Made by a program: the position numbers and the translations under genes. Of a stretch of DNA of 64,000 bases, positions 39,201-47,796 are shown piece by piece. The stretch's first letter is position 1. The number at the start of each line of letters is the position of its first letter. The DNA comes from Leucobacter chironomi DSM 19883 (GTDB lineage: Bacteria > Actinomycetota > Actinomycetes > Actinomycetales > Microbacteriaceae): NCBI RefSeq assembly GCF_000421845.1, contig NZ_ATXU01000010.1, positions 1 through 64,000 of the forward strand. Direction: 5' to 3'. The notes below the pieces were generated by a model that did no database searches, was not told where the DNA came from, and worked only from the letters and a program-made list of their open reading frames with translations.

Positions 39201-39358
39201 CCGGGAGTCCGGCTTCCGCCCCGCGCGGCGGCGACGCTGATATCCTGGAGGTTGCGCCCTGATCTCGTCGGGGCGTTGCGTGTATCCCTGCGCATCCCCG
39301 CGCACGGCCCCGGCGGCGCACCGCACCGACGGGCACAACCAAGGAAACGAGGATCGAC

Positions 39359-39844
39359 ATGGCCGAGCCCACCCAGACCTGGCTGACTCAAGACGCCTAC
39401 GATCGACTCAAGGCCGAACTGGACGAACTCTCGGGCCCGGGTCGCAAGGACATCGCAGCGCGCATCGAGGCCGCTCGCGAAGAAGGCGATCTCAAGGAGA
39501 ACGGCGGCTACCACGCCGCGAAGGACGAGCAGGGCAAGATGGAGGCGCGCATCCGCGACCTGGAGGAGCTGCTGAAGCACTCCGTCGTGGGCGAGGCCCC
39601 CGAGGCGAGCGGCGTGGTCGAGGTCGGCACCGTCGTCACCGCTGAGATCTTCGGCGACGAGGAGCGCTTCCTGCTCGGCAGCCGCGAGCTCGCCGACGGC
39701 TCCGACCTCGACATCTACAGCGCCGAGAGCCCGCTCGGCCTCGCCATCATCGGCATGGGCATCGGCGACGAGACCAGCTACTCGGCGCCCAACGGCAACC
39801 GGATCCCGGTGAAGATCCTCGCGGTCGACACCTACACCGGCTGA
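39359..39844 (+). CDS. greA: Transcription elongation factor GreA
   Basis: A 161-residue factor that rescues backtracked RNA polymerase by stimulating transcript cleavage. An N-terminal coiled coil (~12-75) carries the tip acidic residues in AREEGDLKENGGYHAAKDEQ; the C-terminal FKBP-like domain contains GLAIIGMGIGDETSYSAPNG. Start ATG 39359 with AAGGAAACGAGGA upstream. The 158-bp 5' gap has TATCCT at 39241 as a possible -10. Confidence 0.96.
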   Translation: MAEPTQTWLTQDAYDRLKAELDELSGPGRKDIAARIEAAREEGDLKENGGYHAAKDEQGKMEARIRDLEELLKHSVVGEAPEASGVVEVGTVVTAEIFGDEERFLLGSRELADGSDLDIYSAESPLGLAIIGMGIGDETSYSAPNGNRIPVKILAVDTYTG

Positions 39845-39897
39845 GCAACCCCCCTGCCCCCGCGCCCTCTACCCCCCTACCTTCTGCCCCTGTACCC

Positions 39898-39983
39898 CGC
39901 AGCTCAAGGCGTGGATCGCAGCTCAGGCGGAGGCTTTCAGCGAGAACCTCCGCCTGAGCTGCGATCTCCGCCCTGAACTGCGG
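39898..39983. repeat. Palindromic repeat family, copy A
   Basis: About 86 bp. Arms CCGCAGCTCAAGGCGTGGAT + CGCAGCTCAGGCGGAGG pair with their near-complements ending CCGCCCTGAACTGCGG, centre CTTTCAGCGAGAA. It sits between convergent greA and the TSUP permease gene. Same family as 40871-40950, 47670-47751, 51785-51871 and 59401-59480. Confidence 0.9.
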
Positions 39984-40021
39984 CCGCGGGTGGGATCGGG
40001 GCGGGGCGCAAGAGTGGCCCC

Positions 40022-40825
40022 TCAGGCGAAGTTCTCGTGCCACACGTCGAAGCCGAGCTTCACGATCAGCACGCCCACCACCACGAGGAACAGCACGCGC
40101 ACGAACCGCACGCCCCGAGCGATCGCCATGCGCGAGCCGATGAAGCTGCCGGCGACGTTCGCGATCCCCATCAGCAGCCCCAGCGGCCACAGCACCGCGC
40201 CGAGCGGGATGAAGAAAAGCAGCGCGCCCAGATTCGTGGCGAAGTTGACGATCTTCGCCTGCGCGCTCGCCCGCAGGAAGTCGTAGCCGAGCAGGCCGAC
40301 GAGCGCGATCACGAGGAAGGTGCCGGTGCCCGGGCCCAGCACCCCGTCGTAGAAGCCGATCGCCGCGCCCGTCGCGCCGGCGATGACGACGTGGCGACGC
40401 CCCCGATGCTTGAGGCGCGTCACCGCGCCGAGCGCGGGCTTGAACAGGGTGATGAGCGCCACCGCGATCAGGGCGACCACGATGATCGGTTTGAAGAGCG
40501 CCGCGGGCAGGAAGGCGGCGACGGTCGCCCCGCCGAACGCTCCGAGCAGCGCGATCCCGGCCATCGGCAGCACCGTGCGCAGGCCGGGCCGCACCCGCCG
40601 GGCGTAGGTGACACTGCTGGTCGCGGTGCCGAAGACCGACGCGAGCTTGTTCGTGGCGAGCGCCTGCACGGGGGTGATGCCGGGCACGAGCAGCAGGGCC
40701 GGCAGCTGGATCAGCCCGCCCCCGCCGACCACGGCGTCGATCCAGCCCGCGGCGAAGGCCGCGACGAGCAGCAGCAGCAGGGTCGTCCAATCAGCGCCCT
40801 CGGGCACGAACGCGATCTCGGTCAC
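40022..40825 (-). CDS. TSUP-family (TauE/SafE) sulfite/organic-anion exporter
   Basis: A 267-residue permease with about eight membrane helices and the two repeated family motifs: GWIDAVVGGGGLIQLPALLL after helix 1 and GFYDGVLGPGTGTFLVIALV in the second half. Members move sulfite, sulfoacetate, taurine-derived or other organic anions. I prefer GTG 40825 (AGAGGG seven bases upstream) over the GTG two codons earlier. It is monocistronic and flanked on both sides by copies of the palindromic repeat. Confidence 0.85.
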   Translation of the reverse strand: MTEIAFVPEGADWTTLLLLLVAAFAAGWIDAVVGGGGLIQLPALLLVPGITPVQALATNKLASVFGTATSSVTYARRVRPGLRTVLPMAGIALLGAFGGATVAAFLPAALFKPIIVVALIAVALITLFKPALGAVTRLKHRGRRHVVIAGATGAAIGFYDGVLGPGTGTFLVIALVGLLGYDFLRASAQAKIVNFATNLGALLFFIPLGAVLWPLGLLMGIANVAGSFIGSRMAIARGVRFVRVLFLVVVGVLIVKLGFDVWHENFA

Positions 40826-40870
40826 CAGCACACCCTCTCACATCGCGGCCCCGCCTCGCCGCTCGGCCGC

Positions 40871-40950
40871 CGTTCAGCACGTGGATCGCAGCTCAGGCGG
40901 AGGTTCTCGCCGAGAACCTCCGCCTGAGCTGCGATCTCCTTCTCGACTGG
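40871..40950. repeat. Palindromic repeat family, copy B
   Basis: CGTTCAGCACGTGGATCGCA + GCTCAGGCGGAGGTTCTC, then CGAGAACCTCCGCCTGAGCT + GCGATC. The core arms are perfect, the outer right arm diverged. Located between the TSUP gene start and the gluD stop. Confidence 0.85.
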
Positions 40951-40971
40951 AGAGGCGGGGAGGGGCGCCGC

Positions 40972-41892
40972 CTATCTGCCCTGAGTCGCAATCACCTCGG
41001 TGGTCGTGCCCGCCTCGTGCAGCCGGGGGTCACCCGGCTGCACGGGCACCGTCTCCGTCGGGGTGCCGGCAGCACCGCCCTTGGCCTTGGGGCTCTTGCG
41101 CATGCGGATCTCGAACCACTTCGCCAGACCCGAGAGGATCAGGCACATGATGATGTAGATGCCGCCGATGACGAAGGCCGACTGCAGCAGTGGACGCCCG
41201 AACTGCACATTGCTGCTGAGCTGCTTCGCGAGATACAACAGCTCCGGGTAGGTGATGATGAAGCCGAGCGCCGTGTCCTTCATGGTCACGACGAGCTGCG
41301 CGACGATCACGGGCAGCATGGCCCGCACCGCCTGCGGCAGCAGGACGAGCCGCATCACGCCGCTCTTGCGCAGGCCGATCGCGTATCCGGCCTCCTTCTG
41401 CCCGCGCGGCAGTGCTTCGATGCCGGCGCGAAGCGCCTCGGCGAGCACGGATCCGTTGTAGACCACGAGGGCGATGACCACGGCCCAGTAGGGCTCCATG
41501 CGCACTCCGATCGACGGCAGACCGTAGTAGAGCAGCATCATCATGACCAGCACCGGCACCGCGCGGAAGATCTCGGTGACCCCCATGAAGGGCCCGCGCA
41601 CCCACCGGTGGTCCGAGAGGCGGCCGATCGCGAGCACGAAGCCGACCACGATGCTCAGCACTGCCGCGAGGCCGAAGGCGGCGAGCGTCTTGCCGAGCGC
41701 GGCGAGGATCTGCTCCCAGATCGCGGTGTAGGTGAAGAGCCCCCACTTCGTCGCGGAGAACTGCCCGGAGAGCGCCAAGCGGTAGATGAGGAACGCCGCC
41801 AGTGCGCCGATCACCACGACCGTGGCGACCGCGATCAGGCGATTGCGCAGGATCGCCCTCGGCCCCGGAACGTCGTACAGCACGGAAGTCAT
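40972..41892 (-). CDS. gluD: Glutamate-type ABC transporter permease (GluD-like)
   Basis: A 306-residue inner-membrane permease of the polar amino acid ABC family. The EAA loop reads EALRAGIEALPRGQKEAGYA + IGLRKSGVMRLVLLPQAVR. ATG 41892 overlaps the gluC stop (ATGA). The C-terminal ~50 residues are a hydrophilic low-complexity tail. Pairs with GluC to form the channel and with GluA for energy; last gene of the operon. Confidence 0.9.
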   Translation of the reverse strand: MTSVLYDVPGPRAILRNRLIAVATVVVIGALAAFLIYRLALSGQFSATKWGLFTYTAIWEQILAALGKTLAAFGLAAVLSIVVGFVLAIGRLSDHRWVRGPFMGVTEIFRAVPVLVMMMLLYYGLPSIGVRMEPYWAVVIALVVYNGSVLAEALRAGIEALPRGQKEAGYAIGLRKSGVMRLVLLPQAVRAMLPVIVAQLVVTMKDTALGFIITYPELLYLAKQLSSNVQFGRPLLQSAFVIGGIYIIMCLILSGLAKWFEIRMRKSPKAKGGAAGTPTETVPVQPGDPRLHEAGTTTEVIATQGR

Positions 41893-42545
41893 CGGATGAT
41901 CCTCCACTTCTTCTCGAGACGGTTCTGCGCGAAGCTCAGGATGAACACGAGCACCACGAAGACGAGCGCGACCCAGAGCAGCACCTCCATCGGGCTGCCG
42001 GGGCGCCCGGCGGAATCATTGATCGTGGCGCGCAGCGCCGCGAGCTCGGCGACCGAGAAGCCGGCCGCGACGGTCGTGTTCTTCAGCAGCGCGATGAAGA
42101 CGCTCATCATCGGAGGCACCACCGAGCGGAACGCCTGCGGCAGCACCACGAGGCCCATGACCTGCCCGAACGGCAGGCCGATCGCCCGAGCGGCCTCGGC
42201 CTGCCCCACCGGTACCGTGTTGATCCCGGCGCGCAGCACCTCGGCGACATAGGTCGCCGTGTAGATGCCGATGGCGAGGATGCCGAGCACCAGGGTGCTC
42301 ATCTTCGGGAGCCCGAGCGCGGGGTACCCGAGGACGAAGAAGAAGAAGACCAGCGTCAGCGGCGTGTTGCGGATGATGTTCACGTAGACGGTGCCCACAC
42401 CCCGCGCGATCGGCACGGGCGAGACCCGCATGGCGCCGACGACGACGCCGAGCACCAGGGCGAGCGCCCCGCCCCCGAAGAACACCAGCAGGGTGTTCTT
42501 GATCGCGGTCCCCCAGAGATCGAGGTTCCCGAAGATGACGTCCAT
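41889..42545 (-). CDS. gluC: Glutamate-type ABC transporter permease (GluC-like)
   Basis: A 218-residue permease with five predicted helices and the EAA loop EVLRAGINTVPVGQAEAARA + IGLPFGQVMGLVVLPQAFR. Second membrane subunit of the glutamate importer, translationally coupled to gluD. The 70-bp gap to gluB contains a stable hairpin. Confidence 0.9.
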   Translation of the reverse strand: MDVIFGNLDLWGTAIKNTLLVFFGGGALALVLGVVVGAMRVSPVPIARGVGTVYVNIIRNTPLTLVFFFFVLGYPALGLPKMSTLVLGILAIGIYTATYVAEVLRAGINTVPVGQAEAARAIGLPFGQVMGLVVLPQAFRSVVPPMMSVFIALLKNTTVAAGFSVAELAALRATINDSAGRPGSPMEVLLWVALVFVVLVFILSFAQNRLEKKWRIIR

Positions 42546-42567
42546 GCGCCTTCCCCTCCTGAGCGAG

Positions 42568-42607
42568 GGCCGCTGGGGCGGGCGAGTTCACGCCCGCCCC
42601 GGCGGCC
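42568..42607 (-). terminator. gluB-gluC intercistronic hairpin (attenuator)
   Basis: GGCCGCTGGGGCGGGCG (42568-42584) pairs with CGCCCGCCCCGGCGGCC (42591-42607) with one wobble. It follows the binding-protein gene, where such structures commonly cap the transcript so that the binding protein is made in excess over the permeases. Confidence 0.6.
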
Positions 42608-42615
42608 ACCAGCGG

Positions 42616-43527
42616 TTAGTATGCGTCGACCTCGGGCTGCTCGACCGTGATCCCCGAGTTGCCGAGGTTCTGGTCGAAGATGGCCTGCCAGATGGTGCCG
42701 CCGTCGGTGAAGAGGTCGTTGATGTGCGTGCGCAGCACGTCGTCGCCCTTCGGGAGGCCCACACCGTAGAGCTCCTCGGTGAAGAGCGGGCCGGTGGTCA
42801 CCTTGAGGTTGTCGGGGTCCTGAGCGGCATAGCCGATGAGGATCGCCTGATCGGTGGTCACCGCGTCGACCTGGCCGTTGATCAGGTTTTCGACGCAGGC
42901 CGAGTAGAGGTCGAACTCCTGCGTCTTGATCTCGGGGAAGTTCTCCTTGATGTTCTGGATCGGCGTCGAGCCGGTCGCCGAGCACACGGTCTTGCCCGCG
43001 AGCTCTTCGAGCGTCTGGTAGTCCTCGTCGTCGCTGCGCACCAGGAGGCCCTGGCCGGTCACGAAGTAGGGACCGGCGAAGTCGATGTCCTGCTTGCGCT
43101 TGTCGTTGATCGAGTAGGTGCCGACGTAGTAGTCGATGTCGCCGTTCACGATCGCCTGCTCGCGGTTCGCCGAGGCGATCGCCTTGTACTCGATCTGCTC
43201 CTCGTCGAAGCCGAGCGAGGCGGCGATCCAGCGCGAGACGTCGACGTCGAAGCCGCTGCGCTCCTGGGTGACGTTGTCGAGGTAGCCGAGTCCGGGCTGG
43301 TCCTCCTTGACGCCCACGACGACCTTGCCGCGCTCCTCCATCTTGTCGAAGGTGGGGCTGCCCTCGAGAGTGAAGCCCTCGGCAACCTCCCACGGGGTCT
43401 CGCTGGCCGCCGCGGGGGCGTCGTCACTGCCCTCGGTCGCGCCGGGGGCGCCGCTGTTGCAGCCCGTGAGCGTCAGCGCCGCTGCGGCGAGGAAGCCGAG
43501 CGCCGCGAGGGATTTCTTGAAACGCAT
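42616..43527 (-). CDS. gluB: Glutamate-binding lipoprotein of ABC transporter
   Basis: A 303-residue extracytoplasmic solute-binding protein (family 3). Signal peptide with lipobox LTGC (lipidated C23), Ala/Ser/Asp-rich linker, then the amino-acid-binding fold: KVVVGVKEDQPGLGYLD, SGFDVDVSRWIAASLGF and GTYSINDKRKQDIDFAGPYF. Lacks any enzymatic domain. First membrane-associated component downstream of gluA. Glutamate (or aspartate/glutamine) specificity is inferred from the gluABCD order. Confidence 0.9.
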   Translation of the reverse strand: MRFKKSLAALGFLAAAALTLTGCNSGAPGATEGSDDAPAAASETPWEVAEGFTLEGSPTFDKMEERGKVVVGVKEDQPGLGYLDNVTQERSGFDVDVSRWIAASLGFDEEQIEYKAIASANREQAIVNGDIDYYVGTYSINDKRKQDIDFAGPYFVTGQGLLVRSDDEDYQTLEELAGKTVCSATGSTPIQNIKENFPEIKTQEFDLYSACVENLINGQVDAVTTDQAILIGYAAQDPDNLKVTTGPLFTEELYGVGLPKGDDVLRTHINDLFTDGGTIWQAIFDQNLGNSGITVEQPEVDAY

Positions 43528-43588
43528 GGGAGTGTTCCTTTCGATCGTTCGGTGGTTCGGGTGGTCGGGGCGTCCGCGGCCCGGACGG

Positions 43589-44338
43589 TCAGCTGGTGAT
43601 GAGCTTGGAGAGGAAATCCTTGGCGCGATCGCTCTTCGGGTTGGTGAAGAACTCGTCGGGGGTGGCCTCCTCCACGATCCGGCCGTCGGCCATGAAGACG
43701 ACCCGATCCGCCGCCTTCCGCGCGAAGCCCATCTCGTGGGTGACGACGATCATCGTCATTCCTTCCTTCGCGAGCCCGACCATCACGTCGAGCACCTCGT
43801 TGATCATCTCGGGATCGAGGGCGCTCGTGGGCTCGTCGAAGAGCATCACCTTGGGGTGCATCGCGAGGGAGCGTGCGATGGCGACGCGCTGCTGCTGCCC
43901 GCCGGAGAGCTGGGCGGGCAGCTTCGAGGCCTGCTTCTCCACGCCGACACGGGTGAGGAGCTGCATCGCCTCGCGCTCGGCATCGGCCCGGCTGAGGCCC
44001 CGCACCTTGATAGGGCCGAGGGTGACGTTCTCGAGGATCGTCAGGTGGGCGAAGAGGTTGAACGACTGGAACACCATGCCGACCTCGGCGCGCAGCTTCG
44101 CGAGCGCCTTCCCCTCGGCGGGCAGCTCCCTGCCGTCGACGCGGATCGAGCCGCTGGTGATGGTCTCCAGACGGTTGATCGAGCGGCAGAGCGTCGACTT
44201 CCCCGAGCCGGAGGGCCCGATGATCACGACCACCTCGCCCGCGTCGATCGTGAGATCGATATCGGTCAGGGCTTGGAACTCCCCGTAGTGCTTCTGCACG
44301 TTCTCCACGACGACAAGCGGTTCGCTCGCACTCATCAT
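43589..44338 (-). CDS. gluA: Glutamate ABC transporter ATP-binding protein
   Basis: A 249-residue ABC ATPase: Walker [11 protein letters not shown]-loop [10 protein letters not shown], signature [16 protein letters not shown], Walker [15 protein letters not shown] and H-loop VVTHEMG. It belongs to the polar amino acid class. Two adjacent ATGs (44338 and 44335) are possible; AGAGG sits seven bases before the first. Head of the gluABCD operon, preceded by the CTTGAG repeat array. Confidence 0.93.
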   Translation of the reverse strand: MMSASEPLVVVENVQKHYGEFQALTDIDLTIDAGEVVVIIGPSGSGKSTLCRSINRLETITSGSIRVDGRELPAEGKALAKLRAEVGMVFQSFNLFAHLTILENVTLGPIKVRGLSRADAEREAMQLLTRVGVEKQASKLPAQLSGGQQQRVAIARSLAMHPKVMLFDEPTSALDPEMINEVLDVMVGLAKEGMTMIVVTHEMGFARKAADRVVFMADGRIVEEATPDEFFTNPKSDRAKDFLSKLITS

Positions 44339-44500
44339 GTCTCCACCTCTGGGTCGTGACCTGCGGCGCGGTGTGCGCGTCGCAGGCGGCTGGCCTGGCT
44401 GCAACAGTCCGGCGTGCGCTGGCGACCCGTGTGGGTGGCGGTACATCGTCGAACCGATCGACCCTTACGCTAGAGAGCCGATCGCGCGCCCGTCAGCCGC

Positions 44501-44540
44501 CTTGAGGCTTTCTTGAGCGTGCTCTTGAGCACTTCTTGAG
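44501..44540 (-). promoter_or_regulatory. Four CTTGAG direct repeats upstream of gluABCD
   Basis: CTTGAG at 44501-44506, 44512-44517, 44524-44529 and 44535-44540 (period 11, 12, 11). Just downstream on the minus strand a -35 TGACGG and -10 TAGCGT with 17 bp between can be read. Hexamer repeats at one-turn spacing directly before a -35 are typical of OmpR/PhoB-family response-regulator activation sites. The segment includes the palindrome GTGCTCTTGAGCAC, which could alternatively help end the upstream operon. Confidence 0.65.
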
Positions 44541-44570
44541 GTTCGAGGGGTACGGGCGCGATCGGCACCG

Positions 44571-45539
44571 CTACCGGCGCGCGTCGACGTAGTAGCGCTC
44601 GGCGCCCGGGTGCAGCTCCACGGGGGCGGTGAAGATGGCCTGGCGCCGGTCGAGGAACTCGCCCGCGGCGACCCGGCGGCCGATCGTCTGACGCGAGTCG
44701 AAGAGCACCCGCACCACGTCGTAGATGAGCTCCTCGGGTGCGTCCTCGGAGGCGATCAGGTAGTTCGGCACCGTCATCGTGACGGCGGGCGTCTCGATGC
44801 CGTACACGCCCACGGGGAAGTCGGCGAGGCGGTAGACGCCGGCGTGCCCCTCGTTGACGCGATCCACCGTGTCGGCCTCGATGGAGAGCAGGCGGATCGG
44901 CATCGCCTCCGCCAGCCGCTCGATGCCCGGCGTCGGCAGGCCGCCCACCCAGAAGAAGGCGTCGATCTCACCGCGCTGCATGGCCTCGATGGAAGCGTCG
45001 AGCCCGAGTTCGGGGTTCTCGATCCGGCCCGTCGCGACGTCGGAGGACGCGAGCACGCGAGTCGCGATGACCTGCACCCCCGAGTTGGGCGCTCCGAGCG
45101 AGACCCGGCGCCCCTCCAGGTCGGCGATCCGGCGCACCTCCGACTCGGCGGGCACGACCAGGTGGACGTACTCGTCGTAGACCCGAGCCGCCGCGCGCAC
45201 CGGCAGGGGCTCCGCGAAGTAGCCGTCGCCCCGCACCGCATCGGCCGCCGTGTCGCCCTGCGCGAAGCCGAGCAGGGCCTCCCCCGCCGCGACCCGCAGC
45301 AGGTTGTCGACCGAGCCGTGGGTCTCCTCGACTGCGATGTCGATGCCGAGTTCCCGGTGCAGGGCGCCGGCGAGCTCCTCGCCGTAGGCGTAGTAGACCC
45401 CGGTGGTGCCGCCACCGGCGATCTCGAACCGTTCGTTGCCCGTGGTGACCGGCCCGACGCAGCCGGTGAGTCCGAGCATCGCGGTCGCCAGCGCGACGGC
45501 CGCCGCGACGCCCCGCGTGTGCGCCCTGAGCCGCGTCAT
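44571..45539 (-). CDS. TAXI-family solute-binding lipoprotein (sensor partner)
   Basis: A 322-residue extracytoplasmic binding protein of the TRAP-associated TAXI family: lipobox LTGC (C27), FEIAGGGTTGVYYAYGEELA at the N-terminus, and NSGVQVIATRVLASSDVATG and DAFFWVGGLPTPGI in the core. TAXI proteins normally deliver ligands to TRAP membrane subunits, but no TRAP permease is present here. The start overlaps the sensor kinase stop (ATGA), so it is made with the kinase. A TAXI protein from Thermus thermophilus was crystallised with glutamate/glutamine, and this gene adjoins gluABCD, so glutamate sensing is plausible. Confidence 0.85.
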   Translation of the reverse strand: MTRLRAHTRGVAAAVALATAMLGLTGCVGPVTTGNERFEIAGGGTTGVYYAYGEELAGALHRELGIDIAVEETHGSVDNLLRVAAGEALLGFAQGDTAADAVRGDGYFAEPLPVRAAARVYDEYVHLVVPAESEVRRIADLEGRRVSLGAPNSGVQVIATRVLASSDVATGRIENPELGLDASIEAMQRGEIDAFFWVGGLPTPGIERLAEAMPIRLLSIEADTVDRVNEGHAGVYRLADFPVGVYGIETPAVTMTVPNYLIASEDAPEELIYDVVRVLFDSRQTIGRRVAAGEFLDRRQAIFTAPVELHPGAERYYVDARR

Positions 45540-46909
45540 CGTTCACCGCCGGGCAGGCGCAGTGCGACACGGAGGCCCCCGCCGTCGGGGGCGGAGACCT
45601 CGACGCTCCCCTGCAGCGCCGCGAGCAGGTCGGTGGCGATCGCGAGTCCGAGCCCCGAGCCGGGCACGTTCTGATCTCGCGGGCTGCGCCAGAACCGGCT
45701 CGTCACCCGTTCGAGCTCCTCGGGTTCGAGGCCCGGGCCGCGATCCCGCACGGCGATCACGCACGAGTCGCCCCCGCGGCGCACCGTCACATCGATGGTC
45801 GAGCCCTCGGGTGCGAACTTGAGCGCGTTGTCGATCACGGCGTCGAAGGCACTCTCGACCGCGGTGCGGTCGGTCGTGCTCATCACGGGCGGGGTGCCGT
45901 CGACGCTGAGTCGGAGCCCCCGCTCACGGGCCACATCGCGCCACGCCGCCGCACGGTCCTCGACCAGCTCCACCAGATCGACCACGGCGAACGACGAGTC
46001 CTGATGTCCGGCTCTCGCCATGTTCAGCAGCGTGTCGAGGATCCGCGACATGCGACGGCCCTCTTCGCGGGTCTTCTCGATGTCCTCCTCCCAGCGGGCG
46101 TCGAGCCCGGTCGCGAGGTATTCGACCCGCATGAGCAGGGCTCCGAGCGGGTTGCGCAGCTCGTGCGAGGCGTTCATCGCGAACTCCCGCTGCCGCGACA
46201 CCACGCGCTCGATCTCCTCCGCCATCTGGTTGAAGAGCCGGATCATACGGCGCATCTCCGGCGGACCCGTGTCATCGGCGATGCGGGCGTCCATCTCGCC
46301 GTGCTCGATGGCGGCCATGGCGTGGTCGACGCGCAGCATCGGCTGCAGCACCCAACGCGCGAGCCGGAACACCGCGAGGATCAGCAGCCCGATGACGACG
46401 GCGCAGACGAGCACCATCAGGGTCCAGTGGGTGAGGATCTCGCCGCGCGGCGCATCGGCGCTCGCCGAGATCATGACCGCCCCGATCACATTGCCGTCGT
46501 CGAACACCGGTTCCACCATTACCGTCTCGCCGAGCGACCAGGGCAGCACCGTCAGATTCGGATCGCTGCGGCGGCCGGAGAGCGCGAGACCGATCCGCGC
46601 CGTCATCTCCTCGTCGATCTCCTCGGGCTGCAGACCACCTGCGGCCCAGAGGGTTCCCGAACGGTCGAAGACCGCGATCCGCGTGCCGTACAGATCGCTG
46701 TACCGCTCCAGCTCGCCCGTCACCACAGCCGGGTTCGCCGCGCGCAGCGACTGGCGAGCACCGGTGAGGAAGTATCCGAGATCGCCGAGCTGCTGGTTGG
46801 AGACCTCCTGCTGGATGCTGCGGGCCACGCTCCACGCGTAGGCGCCGCTCAGGGCCAGCAGGATCACCGCCATCGGCACCAGGAACACGATGATGAGACG
46901 GGTGCGCAC
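45536..46909 (-). CDS. Sensor histidine kinase (GluK-like)
   Basis: A 457-residue membrane kinase. TM1 at ~5-27, an extracytoplasmic domain of ~130 residues, TM2 at ~165-187, and a HAMP domain. The dimerisation helix carries the phosphoacceptor in FAMNASHELRNPLGALLMRV, and the ATPase domain has the N box AFDAVIDNALKFAPEG, G1 VRDRGPGLE and G2 GSGLGLAIA. Three bases separate it from the response regulator gene. It presumably reads the ligand state of the TAXI lipoprotein. A GluR-GluK two-component system beside gluABCD is known in Streptomyces coelicolor. Confidence 0.92.
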   Translation of the reverse strand: MRTRLIIVFLVPMAVILLALSGAYAWSVARSIQQEVSNQQLGDLGYFLTGARQSLRAANPAVVTGELERYSDLYGTRIAVFDRSGTLWAAGGLQPEEIDEEMTARIGLALSGRRSDPNLTVLPWSLGETVMVEPVFDDGNVIGAVMISASADAPRGEILTHWTLMVLVCAVVIGLLILAVFRLARWVLQPMLRVDHAMAAIEHGEMDARIADDTGPPEMRRMIRLFNQMAEEIERVVSRQREFAMNASHELRNPLGALLMRVEYLATGLDARWEEDIEKTREEGRRMSRILDTLLNMARAGHQDSSFAVVDLVELVEDRAAAWRDVARERGLRLSVDGTPPVMSTTDRTAVESAFDAVIDNALKFAPEGSTIDVTVRRGGDSCVIAVRDRGPGLEPEELERVTSRFWRSPRDQNVPGSGLGLAIATDLLAALQGSVEVSAPDGGGLRVALRLPGGER

Positions 46910-46912
46910 CGT

Positions 46913-47584
46913 TCAGGCCCCCGCCAGCCGGTATCCGACGCCCCGCAGCGTCGCGATGAGCGAGGGGCGGCCGAGCTTGCGCCGGATCGAGCCGACGTGC
47001 ACTTCGAGCGAGCGGTTGAAGCCGCTCCAGTCGGTGCCCCACACCTCGCGGATGATGCGGTCGCGGGGCACCACGACCCCGGGGTAGCGAGCCAGCACCG
47101 CGACGATGTCGAACTCCTTGGGGGTGAGCTCGACCGGGCCGCCGTCGGCCAGCACCAGACGGTTGCGGAAGTCGATGTAGACCCCGTCGACGGTGAGGCC
47201 TGCGGCCTCCCCCGAGTCGACCGGCAGTGGTCGCGTGCGTCGCGTGACGGCCTCGATGCGCGCGACGAGCTCTCGCACATCGTAGGGTTTCACCACGAAG
47301 TCATCGGCCCCGGCGTGCAGCCCCTTGATGCGCTCCTCGACGTGGCTGCGCGCGGTCGCGACGATGATGGGGACTCCCGAAAAGCCGCGGATCCGCCGGC
47401 ACACGTCGATCCCGTCCATGTCGGGCAGCCCGAGATCGAGCAGCACGGCCTCGGTGTCCGAGCCGAGCACCTCCAGTGCGGCGGCGCCGCTCGCGGCGCA
47501 CACGGTCGTGTACCCGGCCTGGCGCAGGAAAGCGCTCAGAGCGTCGGAGACGCGTTCGTCGTCTTCAACGATCAGGATCTTCAT
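46913..47584 (-). CDS. OmpR-family response regulator (GluR-like)
   Basis: A 223-residue regulator. Receiver domain with acidic pocket EDD (7-9), phosphoacceptor in LLDLGLPDMDG, and the conserved Lys in VVKPYDVRELV. The C-terminal winged helix (~130-222) contains LTPKEFDIVAVLARYPG and a recognition helix in NRSLEVHVGSIRRKLG. It heads the operon with kinase and TAXI lipoprotein; GGAG precedes the ATG. Its likely target is the CTTGAG repeat array upstream of gluA. Confidence 0.93.
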   Translation of the reverse strand: MKILIVEDDERVSDALSAFLRQAGYTTVCAASGAAALEVLGSDTEAVLLDLGLPDMDGIDVCRRIRGFSGVPIIVATARSHVEERIKGLHAGADDFVVKPYDVRELVARIEAVTRRTRPLPVDSGEAAGLTVDGVYIDFRNRLVLADGGPVELTPKEFDIVAVLARYPGVVVPRDRIIREVWGTDWSGFNRSLEVHVGSIRRKLGRPSLIATLRGVGYRLAGA

Positions 47585-47669
47585 GTCGGGATCTCCGCCT
47601 GGTCCGAGGGCACCTCCAGACTAGGCCATCCCGCGCGCCTGTTGCGCAGCCCCGAGCCCCGAGCCCCTC

Positions 47670-47751
47670 CGTTCAGGGCGTGGATCGCAGCTCAGGCGGA
47701 GGTTTTCAGCGAGAACCCCCGCCTGAGCTGCGATCCACGCCCTGAACTGCG
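47670..47751. repeat. Palindromic repeat family, copy C
   Basis: The most complete copy: CGTTCAGGGCGTGGATCGCA + GCTCAGGCGGAGGTTTTC, a short centre, then the complementary arm ending CGCCCTGAACTGCG. Located between the response regulator start and the stop of the next permease. Confidence 0.9.
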
Positions 47752-47796
47752 ACCCCAAGAGGGGGAGGGCAGGGGCAAAGCGCAGGGGCCGGGCCC

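Noticed and set aside
39898..39983. Repeated peptide encoded by the palindromic repeats
   Set aside because: The stop-free frame through each copy yields similar peptides, but copies lie between genes, lack starts and differ in arms in a way that preserves pairing rather than codons.
44519..44532. GTGCTCTTGAGCAC as a simple terminator of the TAXI operon
   Set aside because: The stem is short and has no T tract; the regular four-fold CTTGAG spacing across the region explains it better as a regulator site, though a dual role is possible.
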